In this document: positions 40,896-49,606 of the stretch, in pieces
Layout: each line of letters opens with the position of its first letter
How positions within the stretch are numbered: the stretch's first letter is position 1
NCBI GenBank assembly: GCA_036399175.1
Contig: DASWNP010000063.1
Coordinates: 62,001-126,000, forward strand
Origin: DASWNP01 sp036399175
GTDB lineage: Bacteria; Acidobacteriota; Blastocatellia; Pyrinomonadales; Pyrinomonadaceae
Length of the DNA: 64,000 nucleotides
Direction of reading: 5' to 3'
The notes under the pieces: model-generated
What the model was told of the DNA's origin: nothing
The model's database searches: none
Seen by the model: only the letters and a program-made list of their open reading frames with translations
Translations under genes and position numbers: made by a program

Positions 40896-43622
40896 CTATT
40901 CCTGCGCGCCCCTTCCGCTTGCGCCGCCGCCCGACATCGCGCCCGTTCGCCCTCGCAGGTTCGTCTCGAACAATTTCAGGATGCGCTTGTATTCGTCAGC
41001 CCAGCTTGCCGCTCGCTCGAAGGCGTGGTCTTCGACGGGGTAGAGGGCTAGTTCCCAGTTCTCTTTTCTTAGCTCGATGAGACGCTCGGCGAGGCGGACG
41101 CTGTCCTGGAAATGGACGTTCGTATCGACCATGCCGTGACAGATGAGAAGCGCGCCCTTCAAGCCTTCGGCGAAGTAGATGGGCGAGCTTCGGCGGTAGG
41201 CTTCGAGGTCTGTCTGCGGGATGTTGAGGATGTTGGAGGTGTAGCCGTGATTGTAGTGCGCCCAATCGGTGACGGGGCGAAGCGCCGCGCCTGCGGCGAA
41301 CACGTCGGGCGTGGTGAACATCGCCATCAGCGTGATGAAGCCGCCGTAGCTTCCGCCGTAGATGCCTATGCGGCGAGCATCGACGCCGTGCTCCGAGACG
41401 AGATAGCGAGCGGCGTCCACGTGGTCGGTCAAATCCTTGCCGCCCATGTGGCGATAGATACCCGTGCGCCAGTCGCGCCCGTATCCGGCTGAGCCTCGAT
41501 AGTCGATGTCGAGGACGGTGTAGCCGCGCTCCATCAAAAGATGATGAAACATGTACTCTCGGAAATAGTTGCTCCACCACTTGTGCACGTTCTGCAAGTA
41601 GCCCGCGCCGTGCACGAAGATGACCGCCGCGCCGCCTCTCTGAGAGCGCGCGGGCTTGTAGAGACGCGCGTGGACTTGCGCGCCGTCGCGCGCCCTGAAA
41701 GTGACGATGGGCGGGTCAATCCAGTTGTAAGTGAAAAACTCCGGGATGGGCGAAGTGGTGATTTGTCTGACTTCAGCGTCGGGCGCGCCGGGACGGTTGG
41801 GGGCGAGGTAAAGCTCGGGCGGCTTGTTGCTGTAGGAGCGAAGGACGGCGAGCGTGCGCTCGTCGGGCGAGATGTCCACTTCGTTTTGGCCGGGCATGGT
41901 TGTGATGCGTGTGCGCGCGCCTCCTGCGACGGGCATCGAGTAGAGATGGCGCTCGGCGAAGCTGCCCTCGCTCGAAGTGAAATAGAAGCGCGTCTTGTCT
42001 TCGGAGAGACGCACGTCCGAGACCTCGAACTGGCCGGAGGTGAGTTGAGCGGGCGTGCCGCCGTCGATTGAGACGGTGTAGAGATGCGCGAAGCCGTCGC
42101 GCTCCGACTGGAAGTAGACGCGCGCGTTGTCGGGCAGCCAGCCGAGCGTGAAAGCGCCGGGGCCGTCAACCCAGGCTTCGTCTCTGATGGTTGCGAGCAC
42201 GCGGGTCTTCGCTGTCGCCGGGTCGAGGAGCATCACCCAACGGTCTTTGTTGTCGGCGGCGCGCGCGAGCATGGCGGCGCGCGTGCCGTCCTCCGACCAC
42301 TGAAGGGCGAAGAGCTGCACGTCGCGGTCGCGCATCTGCGCGGTCTGCGTCGATTCGGTCTGCGTCTGCTGTTGCTGAGGATTGCGCGGCGGCGTGGTTG
42401 TTTGTCCCTGCGTCTGCTGCGACTGGGTTTGTCCCTGCGACTGTTGCCCCTGCGTTTGCTGCTGCGCTTGCCGGCCGCCCTGTTGCTGCTGCTCGTCGCC
42501 GCGCTCGCGCTGCAACTGCTCGGTGGCGTTGGCCTCGGTGCGCGTGCGGACGGTGGGCGCGACTTCGACCCTCTGCCCGTGCTCAACCCATCTGGAGTCG
42601 CCCGTCTCGACGTTGATGACGGCCATGCGCGTCCGCCCCTGCGCGTCGCCGACCTTCGTGCGCGAGGCGATGTCCTCCGTGTAGGCCGACTCGGTGACGT
42701 AGTTCGGGACGATTGTGTTCTTCGCGCCGCTCGCAGGGTCGCTGACGGCGGCGACGACGTACGTGCCGTCGGGCGAAAGCGTGAGACTCACGACGCCGCT
42801 CCCCGAAGGAAGATTAAAAGGCTTGCGCCGCTCGCGCGCTTTGCGCTTCGCTTCCTGTTCCTCTCGGCGCTCGGCGCGTTCACGCACGGCCTCCAGAAGC
42901 TTCCGCTCCTCCCGTTTCAAAACTTCCTGACTGTCCGTGCCGCGTTGCTGCGCTTCGGAAGAAGCGCCGCCCTGACGCGCCGCGCCCGCGCTCGCGCCAG
43001 CGCCGACCGCCGCGCTGCTGCTACCGCCGCCGCCCGTGCGGATGTCTGTCAACTGCACGAGCGAGCCGCCGTCGAGCGAGAGCACGTAGAGGTTGTTCTG
43101 GCGCGTGAAGTAGATGCGCTTCTGGTCGCGCGTGAAGTGCGGGTTGGTCTCGGCCTCGGTCGTGTTCGTCACCTGCCGACGCGCGCCGCGCTCGTGCTCG
43201 TAGAGAAAAACGTCGCCCTCGTCGGTGAAGACCGTCAGCTTCTTGTCCTTCGACAGCTCTCCCGAAGTGGGCGGAGCCTGCCGCGCCTCTTCCTCCGAAA
43301 GCTGTCGCGGGCTCGCGCCCTCGCGCTCGACGACGTACAGGGACGCCTCCTTCAGACGCGGCTCGCCCGCACGCTTCCAACGAAAATAGACGCGCCCGCC
43401 ATCCTGCGACCAGCGCACTTCCGTCGGCGCATAACCGACCAAATCAGGCCCGCGCATGATGCTGTCAACCGTCAGCTCAAACCTCTTCGACGACGACTGC
43501 TGTTGCGGCTGCGACGACTGCGGCGGCTGCTGCGCGAGCGTCGAAAGCTGATTGATTAAGACGACGAAGGTTAGAAGAAAACAGCAGCCCGCGCTTCTCA
43601 TTTTGCTTAGCATCAATTTCAT
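40896..43622 (-). CDS. Large secreted S9 family peptidase with Gln-rich insert
   Basis: A 908-residue exported serine peptidase, distinct from its 749-residue neighbour. Signal peptide 1-30, then a Gln/Ser stretch. The propeller region is interrupted by an Ala/Gly/Ser segment, a charged helical part rich in Glu/Arg (EVLKREERKLLEAVRERAER) and a Gln/Thr-rich low-complexity run of about 60 residues in the middle. The hydrolase domain is at the C-terminus. Triad: Ser758 (GGSYGGF), Asp833 (GMVDTNV), His866 (VEDHAFE). A Gly-rich tail ends the chain. Spacing of 82 bases to the next S9 gene suggests a shared transcript. Confidence 0.92.
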   Translation of the reverse strand: MKLMLSKMRSAGCCFLLTFVVLINQLSTLAQQPPQSSQPQQQSSSKRFELTVDSIMRGPDLVGYAPTEVRWSQDGGRVYFRWKRAGEPRLKEASLYVVEREGASPRQLSEEEARQAPPTSGELSKDKKLTVFTDEGDVFLYEHERGARRQVTNTTEAETNPHFTRDQKRIYFTRQNNLYVLSLDGGSLVQLTDIRTGGGGSSSAAVGAGASAGAARQGGASSEAQQRGTDSQEVLKREERKLLEAVRERAERREEQEAKRKARERRKPFNLPSGSGVVSLTLSPDGTYVVAAVSDPASGAKNTIVPNYVTESAYTEDIASRTKVGDAQGRTRMAVINVETGDSRWVEHGQRVEVAPTVRTRTEANATEQLQRERGDEQQQQGGRQAQQQTQGQQSQGQTQSQQTQGQTTTPPRNPQQQQTQTESTQTAQMRDRDVQLFALQWSEDGTRAAMLARAADNKDRWVMLLDPATAKTRVLATIRDEAWVDGPGAFTLGWLPDNARVYFQSERDGFAHLYTVSIDGGTPAQLTSGQFEVSDVRLSEDKTRFYFTSSEGSFAERHLYSMPVAGGARTRITTMPGQNEVDISPDERTLAVLRSYSNKPPELYLAPNRPGAPDAEVRQITTSPIPEFFTYNWIDPPIVTFRARDGAQVHARLYKPARSQRGGAAVIFVHGAGYLQNVHKWWSNYFREYMFHHLLMERGYTVLDIDYRGSAGYGRDWRTGIYRHMGGKDLTDHVDAARYLVSEHGVDARRIGIYGGSYGGFITLMAMFTTPDVFAAGAALRPVTDWAHYNHGYTSNILNIPQTDLEAYRRSSPIYFAEGLKGALLICHGMVDTNVHFQDSVRLAERLIELRKENWELALYPVEDHAFERAASWADEYKRILKLFETNLRGRTGAMSGGGASGRGAQE

Positions 43623-43750
43623 CTACGTTCTCAGTTTTGTTTCGACAAAGCTTTAAAGGATGGAAAAAGAAGAGGAAGCCGCGCGCTCCCGGCGACTCAC
43701 GTCCGCGCGCGGGAGCCCGTCCGCTCGTCTCAAACGCCGACTCGCCCCGG

Positions 43751-44620
43751 CTACAAATCTATCGGCTCGACACGCACGCTCAAATCCGGCAGCACCGTCA
43801 CCGTATGATTATCCGGCACGTCGAGCCAGTCTTCTTCATAATCGGTCAGCTTCTCGCTTGAGACGATGACCGCCGCCGCCTGCTCTTTCGCCTCGACCGT
43901 GTGCATGTCGCACGTCCCGTCGGGGAGACATTCGTACCTGCGCCCGCGCGAGTAATGCAGCGACGCGCCCGCCACGCCCTTCGCCGAGCAGAAGCGCGAG
44001 ACGACTACGGCGCGCCCGTCCGTCACCGCGAAGTTATAGAACGACGGCGCGACTACGCCCGCCTCGCGCGTCAGCCTCGACAGATTCTCGATGACGCGCA
44101 CGAGCCCGCCGCGCAAATCCTCTGCCGTCGTCTCTCCGAAAGGCACTTGCAATCCGTCGAGAAAGAGCGCGAAGGCGTGCTCCGAGTCGGTCGTGCCGCT
44201 TATCACGTCGTAGAACTCGTCCTTCAGGCTCTCGCGCAGACGCCGGCGGATGCGATGAAAGTCGGCCACCGCCCCGTTGTGCATCCACATGAAACGGTCG
44301 TAGGTGAACGGATGAACGTTCGCCTCCATCACGGCCATCCCCGGCGAGGCCGCGCGCACGTGCGCGAACAGATGCCCGGCACGCGTCTTCGACGCCAGTC
44401 CTTGCAGATTCCGGTTCGACCACGCGGGCGCGACCGAACGCTGCACGCACGGCGTCGGGTCAATCTCCGGCACGTACCAACCGACGCCGAACCCGTCGCC
44501 GTTGAGAGGCTCCTCTCGCTCGCGCGCCTTATAACTCTGCATGATGAGAGAATTGGTCGGGCGGTATAATAAATCGGCCAGCAGCAAGGGGCTGCCCGCG
44601 TAAGCTATAAACCGGCACAT
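43751..44620 (-). CDS. Class II glutamine amidotransferase (EgtC/YafJ type)
   Basis: A 289-residue amidohydrolase. The nucleophile is Cys2, exposed after Met removal (MCRFIAYAG). GDGFGVGWY, AHVRAAS, NVHPFTYDRFMWMHNGAV and the TTDSEHAFALF block match the family. YafJ-like members have no known product; EgtC works in ergothioneine synthesis, but no egtB/egtD is present here. The frame is open for more than 110 codons upstream; the ATG giving Cys2 is clearly right. Confidence 0.92.
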   Translation of the reverse strand: MCRFIAYAGSPLLLADLLYRPTNSLIMQSYKAREREEPLNGDGFGVGWYVPEIDPTPCVQRSVAPAWSNRNLQGLASKTRAGHLFAHVRAASPGMAVMEANVHPFTYDRFMWMHNGAVADFHRIRRRLRESLKDEFYDVISGTTDSEHAFALFLDGLQVPFGETTAEDLRGGLVRVIENLSRLTREAGVVAPSFYNFAVTDGRAVVVSRFCSAKGVAGASLHYSRGRRYECLPDGTCDMHTVEAKEQAAAVIVSSEKLTDYEEDWLDVPDNHTVTVLPDLSVRVEPIDL

Positions 44621-44649
44621 AACATTTTTTCGACTGGAGCACGACCGAG

Positions 44650-44838
44650 ATGACCGAGCCCCCAGATGATACACCACAAACGCCCCCACCGCCGCCCCGC
44701 CCCGACGCTCAAGACAAACCCGCGAGCTACTACTACGACGACGCCACCGGCTACGAACTCTTCGACCCCGAAGCCGACCATGACGAGCAGGACGGCGCGC
44801 AAAACGACGGCGACGCACCGAAGCCTCGCCCCGTTTGA
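44650..44838 (+). CDS. Small acidic Pro-rich protein
   Basis: A 62-residue protein without a recognised domain. The first 24 residues are Pro/Asp-rich; YYYDDATGYELFDPEADHDEQDG follows. It is probably disordered and strongly acidic. GGAGC lies about 10 bases before the ATG. It is divergent from the amidotransferase, whose start is 30 bases away. Coding status is supported by the ribosome site and the lack of a better frame; function unknown. Confidence 0.45.
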   Translation: MTEPPDDTPQTPPPPPRPDAQDKPASYYYDDATGYELFDPEADHDEQDGAQNDGDAPKPRPV

Positions 44839-45006
44839 GTCTCGCCCCGGCAGGTGTTCCGTTGACGAACAACTTCATCGAACTTCGGAGGATTGAACAT
44901 CTCATCATTAAGTTGTAGAGTGCAGGCTCTACCTCGTACAAATCGGAAGCATTCATCCGTGAGACCAATCTCCGCTCATACAGCTAAGCTGCGCTAAGGA
45001 ACACCA

Positions 45007-45252
45007 ATGCCGATAAAAGATGCCGACTACAACGCCGCGCGAACTATACTGATTCAGGCCGGGAGCCTGTCCGCCTCCAAGTCGCACGTCAAGCACACGG
45101 GGAAAAGAGGTAGCCCCGACGGACACGGCGTCTCTCTGCTTCAGGAGGCTAAGGCCGAATTCGACGAGATGTCAGAGCCGCACAAAGGAGCCGGTATGAT
45201 TGCGCTCAATAAAGCGGCGAAGAGAATGGGGCTCGACGCCAGTAACCTGTAG
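45007..45252 (+). CDS. Small protein of unknown function
   Basis: An 81-residue protein with AAGGA upstream of its ATG. It reads like a folded helical protein (DADYNAARTILIQAGSLSA, then LLQEAKAEFDEMSEPHKGAGMIALNKAAKRMG). I do not recognise it. No membrane segment or Cys. Confidence 0.5.
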   Translation: MPIKDADYNAARTILIQAGSLSASKSHVKHTGKRGSPDGHGVSLLQEAKAEFDEMSEPHKGAGMIALNKAAKRMGLDASNL

Positions 45253-45649
45253 ACCGGCGCAGGTGAAATCAGCCCGGCTAACGACACCGCGCGGCCGACG
45301 ACTGTGGCGGCCTCGATGCGAATGAGAACTCTTCGGCGCTGTAGTCGTGTGCGAGGCGGCGGCGCGTCTCCGGCGGCCTGCGCCGAAAGGCGGCGGCGAG
45401 CTTTCCGAACAGGAAGGTGCGTCGGCAGCCTTTCGAGAGGAAGGACAAAGGCCGGGACGAGACGCGAGCGCGAGTTGAGACGGGGAGAGGACGCACGGGA
45501 ACATCGACCCGGGTGCGTCCTCTTGATTTTGGAGCGGGCGCGAAGAGCGGTCGGAAATTCGTCTTTGTTCGTCTTTACCTTCGACGACGAAGAATCGGGG
45601 TCAAGCGGTCTGCGGGGCTTTTGCCGGGGCGGAGGTTTGAGAAAAGCGC
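45253..45649. other. 397-base GC-rich gap ending in a terminator-like hairpin
   Basis: No convincing gene. The first 230 bases contain many complementary GGCGGC/GCCGCC and CTTTCCGAACAGGAAGG segments that could fold, followed by the hairpin at 45485-45530. It could be a long 3' end of the 45007 gene or a small RNA. Confidence 0.35.
45485..45530 (+). terminator. Intrinsic terminator
   Basis: Stem AGAGGACGCAC (45486-45496) / GTGCGTCCTCT (45513-45523) with a 16-base loop, followed by TGATTTTGG. Confidence 0.68.
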
Positions 45650-46264
45650 ATGAGTCCTAAATATACTTCTCTGACGGAATTCTGGGGCGTCGTCAAACGT
45701 CTGAACACTGACGCGAGAAGATGTATGAAGGGGATTCTTGAGACTGCGCCGGAGGACGAGGAAGCATCCTCGTTCTGGCGCAGGATGTATGCGCTGTCGG
45801 TCTTTGCACTCTTCGACGGAGTTATCTATCGCATGACGCTCTACGCCTACGCCGCTCGCCATCGCAGAGATGTCGCTTTCTCTCTGAGTGAGCTGTCGAG
45901 GCTGGAGAAGGCTTTCGATTTCGACAGAGACGAGGAGCTAGTCTCAAGCTTCAGCAAAACTCAGATGCTCGACGACATCCGGTTCGCTTTCAACGTCTTT
46001 GCCAGAGTCCATTATTCGGATTACGTTCTCCCGACACACGAGCCGGGCTGGATGGATGTCGAAGAGATTCTGCGTATCAGGGAGGTTTTGCAGTATCCGA
46101 AAGAGGCGCAGCAGTTGGAGGTAGATCACGGGAAGGTGACTTCGCTGGTGGAGGGCTTGCGCTGGTTCGTGGAGCGCATGGTTGACCTCATCGAGAGCAG
46201 CGAGAAGCATACTCTGGACAGGTTCGCCGCGTGGGAAGACGAAGAGGAAGGAAGCATCATGTAG
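45650..46264 (+). CDS. Unrecognised helical protein
   Basis: A 204-residue protein with no family I can name. It is mostly helical and has a hydrophobic middle (FWRRMYALSVFALFDGVIYRMTLYAYAARH), followed by an acidic/charged body. The segment recalls HEPN-type helical ribonucleases of the RiboL-PSP kind, where a similar Trp/Arg-hydrophobic helix occurs, but an RxxxxH motif is not clear, so I treat this as unproven. ATG 45650 has no strong ribosome site. Codon use is like the neighbours. Confidence 0.55.
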   Translation: MSPKYTSLTEFWGVVKRLNTDARRCMKGILETAPEDEEASSFWRRMYALSVFALFDGVIYRMTLYAYAARHRRDVAFSLSELSRLEKAFDFDRDEELVSSFSKTQMLDDIRFAFNVFARVHYSDYVLPTHEPGWMDVEEILRIREVLQYPKEAQQLEVDHGKVTSLVEGLRWFVERMVDLIESSEKHTLDRFAAWEDEEEGSIM

Positions 46265-46313
46265 CCCGCTCGGAAACAGCAGCGACGTTGTTTTGGCAAG
46301 AGACAGGATGAGG

Positions 46314-46344
46314 AATAGCCCGGACGATTTATCGCCGGGCTATT
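46314..46344. terminator. Hairpin between convergent genes, related to the composite palindrome
   Basis: AATAGCCCGG / CCGGGCTATT with ACGATTTATCG between, followed by TTCG on the plus strand. It uses the same ATTTATCG and GGGCTATTTTC words as 3228-3257, so it looks like a shortened relative. It is well placed to end both the 45650 gene and typA. Confidence 0.7.
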
Positions 46345-46381
46345 TTCGTTGAGCGCCTTCCGAGAATTTTCAAACAGCTTC

Positions 46382-48199
46382 TCAGGACTCTTTCTTCTTC
46401 GGCCTTTCGTTCGACTTGAGGACGCGCTTGCGCAGGCGTATCGACTGCGGCGTCACCTCGACCAGCTCATCGTCGGCGATGAATTCGAGCGCCTGTTCGA
46501 GCGAGAGGTCTTTGACGGGGATGAGCCGCATCGCTTCGTCGGCGGTAGAGGCGCGCATGTTCGTGAGCTTCTTCTCCTTGATGATGTTCACGTCGAGGTC
46601 AACGGCGCGGGCGTTCTCGCCGACGACCATCCCTTCGTAGACTTTCACTCCGGGACGCATGAACATCGTGCCGCGCTCTTGCAGGTTGAAGAGCGCGTAG
46701 GTGGTCGTCTCTCCGGCGCGGTCGGCGACGAGCGAGCCCGTCGAGCGCCCGCGCATCGCGCCCAGCCATTCGCCCCAACGCAGGAAGAGCGTGTTGAGAA
46801 GCCCCGTCCCCTTCGTCTCCGTGAGGAACTCGCCGCGAAAGCCTATGAGGCCGCGCGAGGGCGTTTCAAATTCCAGACGCACGCGCCCCGTCCCGTGATT
46901 GACCATCTTGACCATCTGACCTTTACGCCGCCCCATCGCTTCGGTGACGACGCCGATGAACTCGTCCGGGCAATCGACGACGACCAGCTCAATCGGCTCT
47001 AAGGTCTTCCCGTCACGCTCCCGCGTGATGACTTCCGGCTTCGAGACCAGTAGCTCGTAGCCCTCGCGCCTCATCATCTCGATGAGGATGGCGAGTTGCA
47101 GCTCGCCTCGACCCGAGACTTTAAACTGGTCTGGCGACTCTGTCGGCTCGACACGGATGGCGACGTTTGCGAGCAGCTCCCTGTCGAGCCGCTCTTTCAG
47201 TTGGCGCGAGGTGACGTACTTGCCTTCGCGCCCGGCGAAGGGCGAGTTGTTGACGCCGAAAATCATCGAGATGGTCGGCTCATCGACGGCGATGACGGGC
47301 AGCGCCTGCGGGTTGTCGGCGCTCGTCACGGTCTCGCCTATCTCGATGCCCTCCATCCCCGCGAGCGCGACTATCTCGCCCACTCCCGCGCGCTCCACCG
47401 CCTCGCGCTTCAAGCCCTCGAAGACGTAAAGCTCCTTGACGCGCATCTTCACAATCGCGCCGTCGCGCTTGACGACCGAGACGGTGTCGCCCGCCGCCAG
47501 CTCGCCCGCGAAGATGCGACCGATGGCGAGCCGACCGACGTACTCGTTGTAGTCGAGATTGGCGACGAGCAGTTGCAGAGCGTCTTCGCGCAACGCCCTG
47601 GGCGCGGGGATGGTCTCGACAATCTGGTCGAAGAGCGGTCGAAGGCTGTCTGACTCTTCCGTGAGACTTTTCTTAGCCACGCCTTCGCGCGAAACGGCGT
47701 AGAGAATCGGAAACTCTATCTGCTCGTCCGAAGCGTCGAGGTCGATGAACAGCTCGTAGATTTCGTTGACGACCTCTTCGGGGCGCGCGTCCTGACGGTC
47801 GATTTTGTTGACGACGGCGATGGCCGGGAGTCGTGCTTCCAGAGCCTTGCGCAGCACGAAGCGCGTCTGCGGCAGGCATCCTTCGGCCGCGTCCACCAGA
47901 AGCATCACGCCGTCAACCATCTTCAGGACGCGCTCGACCTCGCCGCCGAAATCGGCGTGACCCGGCGTGTCCACGATGTTTATTTTCACGTCGCCGTAGC
48001 GCACGGCCGCGTTCTTCGCCATGATGGTGATGCCGCGCTCGCGCTCCAGATCCATCGAGTCCATCACCCTGTCTCTGACCTGCTCGTTGGCGCGAAACGT
48101 CCCCGCCTGCCTGAGCATCGCATCGACCAGCGTCGTCTTGCCGTGATCGACGTGAGCGATAATCGCAATGTTACGTATATTCTTTCTCTCTTGAATCAT
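46382..48199 (-). CDS. typA: Translational GTPase TypA/BipA
   Basis: A 605-residue ribosome-associated GTPase used in ribosome assembly and stress responses. G1 AHVDHGKTTL, G2 region ERGITIMAKN, G3 DTPGHADFGGEVERV and G4 NKIDRQDARP are intact. Domain II and the two alpha/beta domains follow (GRGELQLAILIEMMRREGYE). The C-terminal domain contains NIIKEKKLTNMRAST and the end LRKRVLKSNERPKKK. ATG 48199 is used; 19 more codons are open upstream without family similarity. Confidence 0.96.
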   Translation of the reverse strand: MIQERKNIRNIAIIAHVDHGKTTLVDAMLRQAGTFRANEQVRDRVMDSMDLERERGITIMAKNAAVRYGDVKINIVDTPGHADFGGEVERVLKMVDGVMLLVDAAEGCLPQTRFVLRKALEARLPAIAVVNKIDRQDARPEEVVNEIYELFIDLDASDEQIEFPILYAVSREGVAKKSLTEESDSLRPLFDQIVETIPAPRALREDALQLLVANLDYNEYVGRLAIGRIFAGELAAGDTVSVVKRDGAIVKMRVKELYVFEGLKREAVERAGVGEIVALAGMEGIEIGETVTSADNPQALPVIAVDEPTISMIFGVNNSPFAGREGKYVTSRQLKERLDRELLANVAIRVEPTESPDQFKVSGRGELQLAILIEMMRREGYELLVSKPEVITRERDGKTLEPIELVVVDCPDEFIGVVTEAMGRRKGQMVKMVNHGTGRVRLEFETPSRGLIGFRGEFLTETKGTGLLNTLFLRWGEWLGAMRGRSTGSLVADRAGETTTYALFNLQERGTMFMRPGVKVYEGMVVGENARAVDLDVNIIKEKKLTNMRASTADEAMRLIPVKDLSLEQALEFIADDELVEVTPQSIRLRKRVLKSNERPKKKES

Positions 48200-48363
48200 A
48201 ATTCCCCTACACAGATGAAAACAGCGCCCGCAAGGCGCATTAATGCAAACGAACATCTTAACACGTCCGCTCGGATTCTTCCTGCGCAGAGCAGTGGAGG
48301 GGTTTTTTGTACGGGACAGAACAGATGGCAGCAGACGAGCAAGCGACAGTCAGGAATCAGCGT

Positions 48364-48831
48364 TCATCGTTTACTTTCGAGTGCGCCCGTCTGTCGCAGC
48401 GCTTCGTAGAGCACGATGGCGACGGAGGTGGCTAGATTGAGGCTGCGCACATTCGGGTTGAGTATCGGAATCGTCAAGCAACGCTCCCAATTCGCGCGAA
48501 GCAATTCTTCGGGCAGCCCGCGAGTCTCGCGTCCGAAGACGAGGCAATCATTCTCGCCGAAACGCCAGTCCGTGTAAGCGACCTCGGCCTTTGTGCTCAG
48601 GTAAACGAAGCGCGCCTCTGTGAGAGCCTCGTAGAGCGCGCTCATATCTCGATGACGCTGGAGCGATACCTCCGGCCAGTAATCGAGCCCGGCTCGACGC
48701 ACCGCGCGCTCGTCGAGCCGAAAGCCGGTCACGCCGACGATATGAAGCGGCGTGCGCGTCGCGGCACACAGACGCGCGATGTTGCCCGTGTTGGGAGGTA
48801 TCTCCGGCTCGACAAGAGCGACGCTGAGCAT
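48364..48831 (-). CDS. trmL: tRNA (cytidine(34)-2'-O)-methyltransferase
   Basis: SPOUT-fold methyltransferase of 155 residues that methylates the wobble base of certain leucine tRNAs. LVEPEIPPNTGNIARLCAATRTPLHIVG at the start, LVFGRETRGLPEELL in the middle, and the knot region IPILNPNVRSLNLATSVAIVLYEALRQ at the end are characteristic. Confidence 0.94.
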   Translation of the reverse strand: MLSVALVEPEIPPNTGNIARLCAATRTPLHIVGVTGFRLDERAVRRAGLDYWPEVSLQRHRDMSALYEALTEARFVYLSTKAEVAYTDWRFGENDCLVFGRETRGLPEELLRANWERCLTIPILNPNVRSLNLATSVAIVLYEALRQTGALESKR

Positions 48832-49183
48832 AGAAGCGAAATCCGAGTTTTAATAAACGCCGTAGCGCCAGCCCGAGACTCCAGGCTCAAGATTAAACGC
48901 CAGCGCTGCGCTTGATAAATATAGAAGGACGGCCAGCATTCTGTCACACGCAGCACCTTTACGATAGAAGGAAAAGCTCGCATGCTGTTCCACACGAGCC
49001 TTGATTTAACTGCCCGCCTCGCTCTTCAAAAACAAGAAGGACGGCGTGCTTGTGAAGCAACCGCCGTCCTTTTTAAAAGCCCGTGAAGGCTGTAGAGTTT
49101 TGTGTGCGCCCCGGAAAGTTGTTCCTTTGAGTTGGCCTTGTTTCGTCGAGTTACTTTCGTCTCGACGATGCTTACTTGCCGAG
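48832..49183. other. 352-base gap upstream of trmL
   Basis: Holds the terminator of the Gly-Ser-Lys gene at 49031-49075 and, nearer trmL, sequence with no clear promoter. No additional gene is seen. Confidence 0.4.
49031..49075 (-). terminator. Intrinsic terminator of the Gly-Ser-Lys gene
   Basis: Stem AAGGACGGC / GCCGTCCTT (49037-49045 and 49063-49071) with inner TGCTT/AAGCA pairs, followed on the minus strand by CTTGTTTTTG. Confidence 0.78.
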
Positions 49184-49351
49184 TTACTTCCTGCCGCCCT
49201 TGGAGCCGCCTTTCGAGCCGCCCTTTGAACCGCCCTTCGAGCCGCCCTTCGAGCCGCCGCCACCCTTGGAGCCGCCGCCGCCTTTTGAACCGCCGCCGCC
49301 CCCTCTGGAGCCGCCGCCGCCCTTTTTACTTCCAGCTTTCTTAGTTGCCAT
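49184..49351 (-). CDS. Tiny Gly-Ser-Lys repeat protein
   Basis: A 55-residue basic protein that is easy to miss because of its size. It opens MATKKAGSKK and then consists of units GGGGSK or GGSK (about nine units), ending GGRK. It has no hydrophobic segment and no signal peptide, and about a quarter of the residues are Lys or Arg. The gene is a complete unit: TTGACA/TATATA promoter, a leader of about 95 bases with a hairpin, AAAGGAG ribosome site, ATG, stop and terminator. The basic repeat recalls histone-H1-like or nucleic-acid-binding tails, but the function is unknown. Alternative frames on either strand over the same bases are repeat shadows. Confidence 0.7.
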   Translation of the reverse strand: MATKKAGSKKGGGGSRGGGGGSKGGGGSKGGGGSKGGSKGGSKGGSKGGSKGGRK

Positions 49352-49389
49352 AAGTTGTACTTTCTCCTTTTCAGATTAGTTGTCTTTGA

Positions 49390-49422
49390 CCACAAGATGC
49401 TGTGTCGGGTTTTAGCTTGTGG
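49390..49422 (-). promoter_or_regulatory. Leader hairpin of the Gly-Ser-Lys gene
   Basis: Perfect seven-base stem CCACAAG / CTTGTGG (49390-49396 and 49416-49422) in the predicted leader, about 40 bases before the start codon. Confidence 0.45.
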
Positions 49423-49452
49423 CCTACACTAAATGGCGCACAACATGTTGGA

Positions 49453-49481
49453 TATATAAACACAAAGCAATCAGATGTCAA
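49453..49481 (-). promoter_or_regulatory. Sigma-70 promoter of the Gly-Ser-Lys gene
   Basis: TTGACA (49476-49481) and TATATA (49453-49458) 17 bases apart. Predicted start near 49446. Confidence 0.75.
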
Positions 49482-49606
49482 TAACTTAATTGAGAAAGGA
49501 TGATTTTTTTTCGCGTAGATGCGTTGAAGGTCGCTGATCGCAGTTTGTGTTGCATGAGACAGACGCTGGTGAGGGCGTTGGAAAGTTGTTGAGATGTCGC
49601 CTGCGG

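Noticed and set aside
42084..43559. Long plus-strand frame of 491 codons
   Set aside because: It is antisense to the clearly coding 908-residue S9 peptidase; Arg/Leu-rich composition is typical of a GC-rich shadow frame.
49006..49395. Longer frames over the Gly-Ser-Lys gene (Ala/Arg-rich minus frame; Glu-Pro-Pro plus frame)
   Set aside because: They read the same repeat out of phase. Only the 49184-49351 frame has the ribosome site at the right distance and a start and stop that match the repeat borders.
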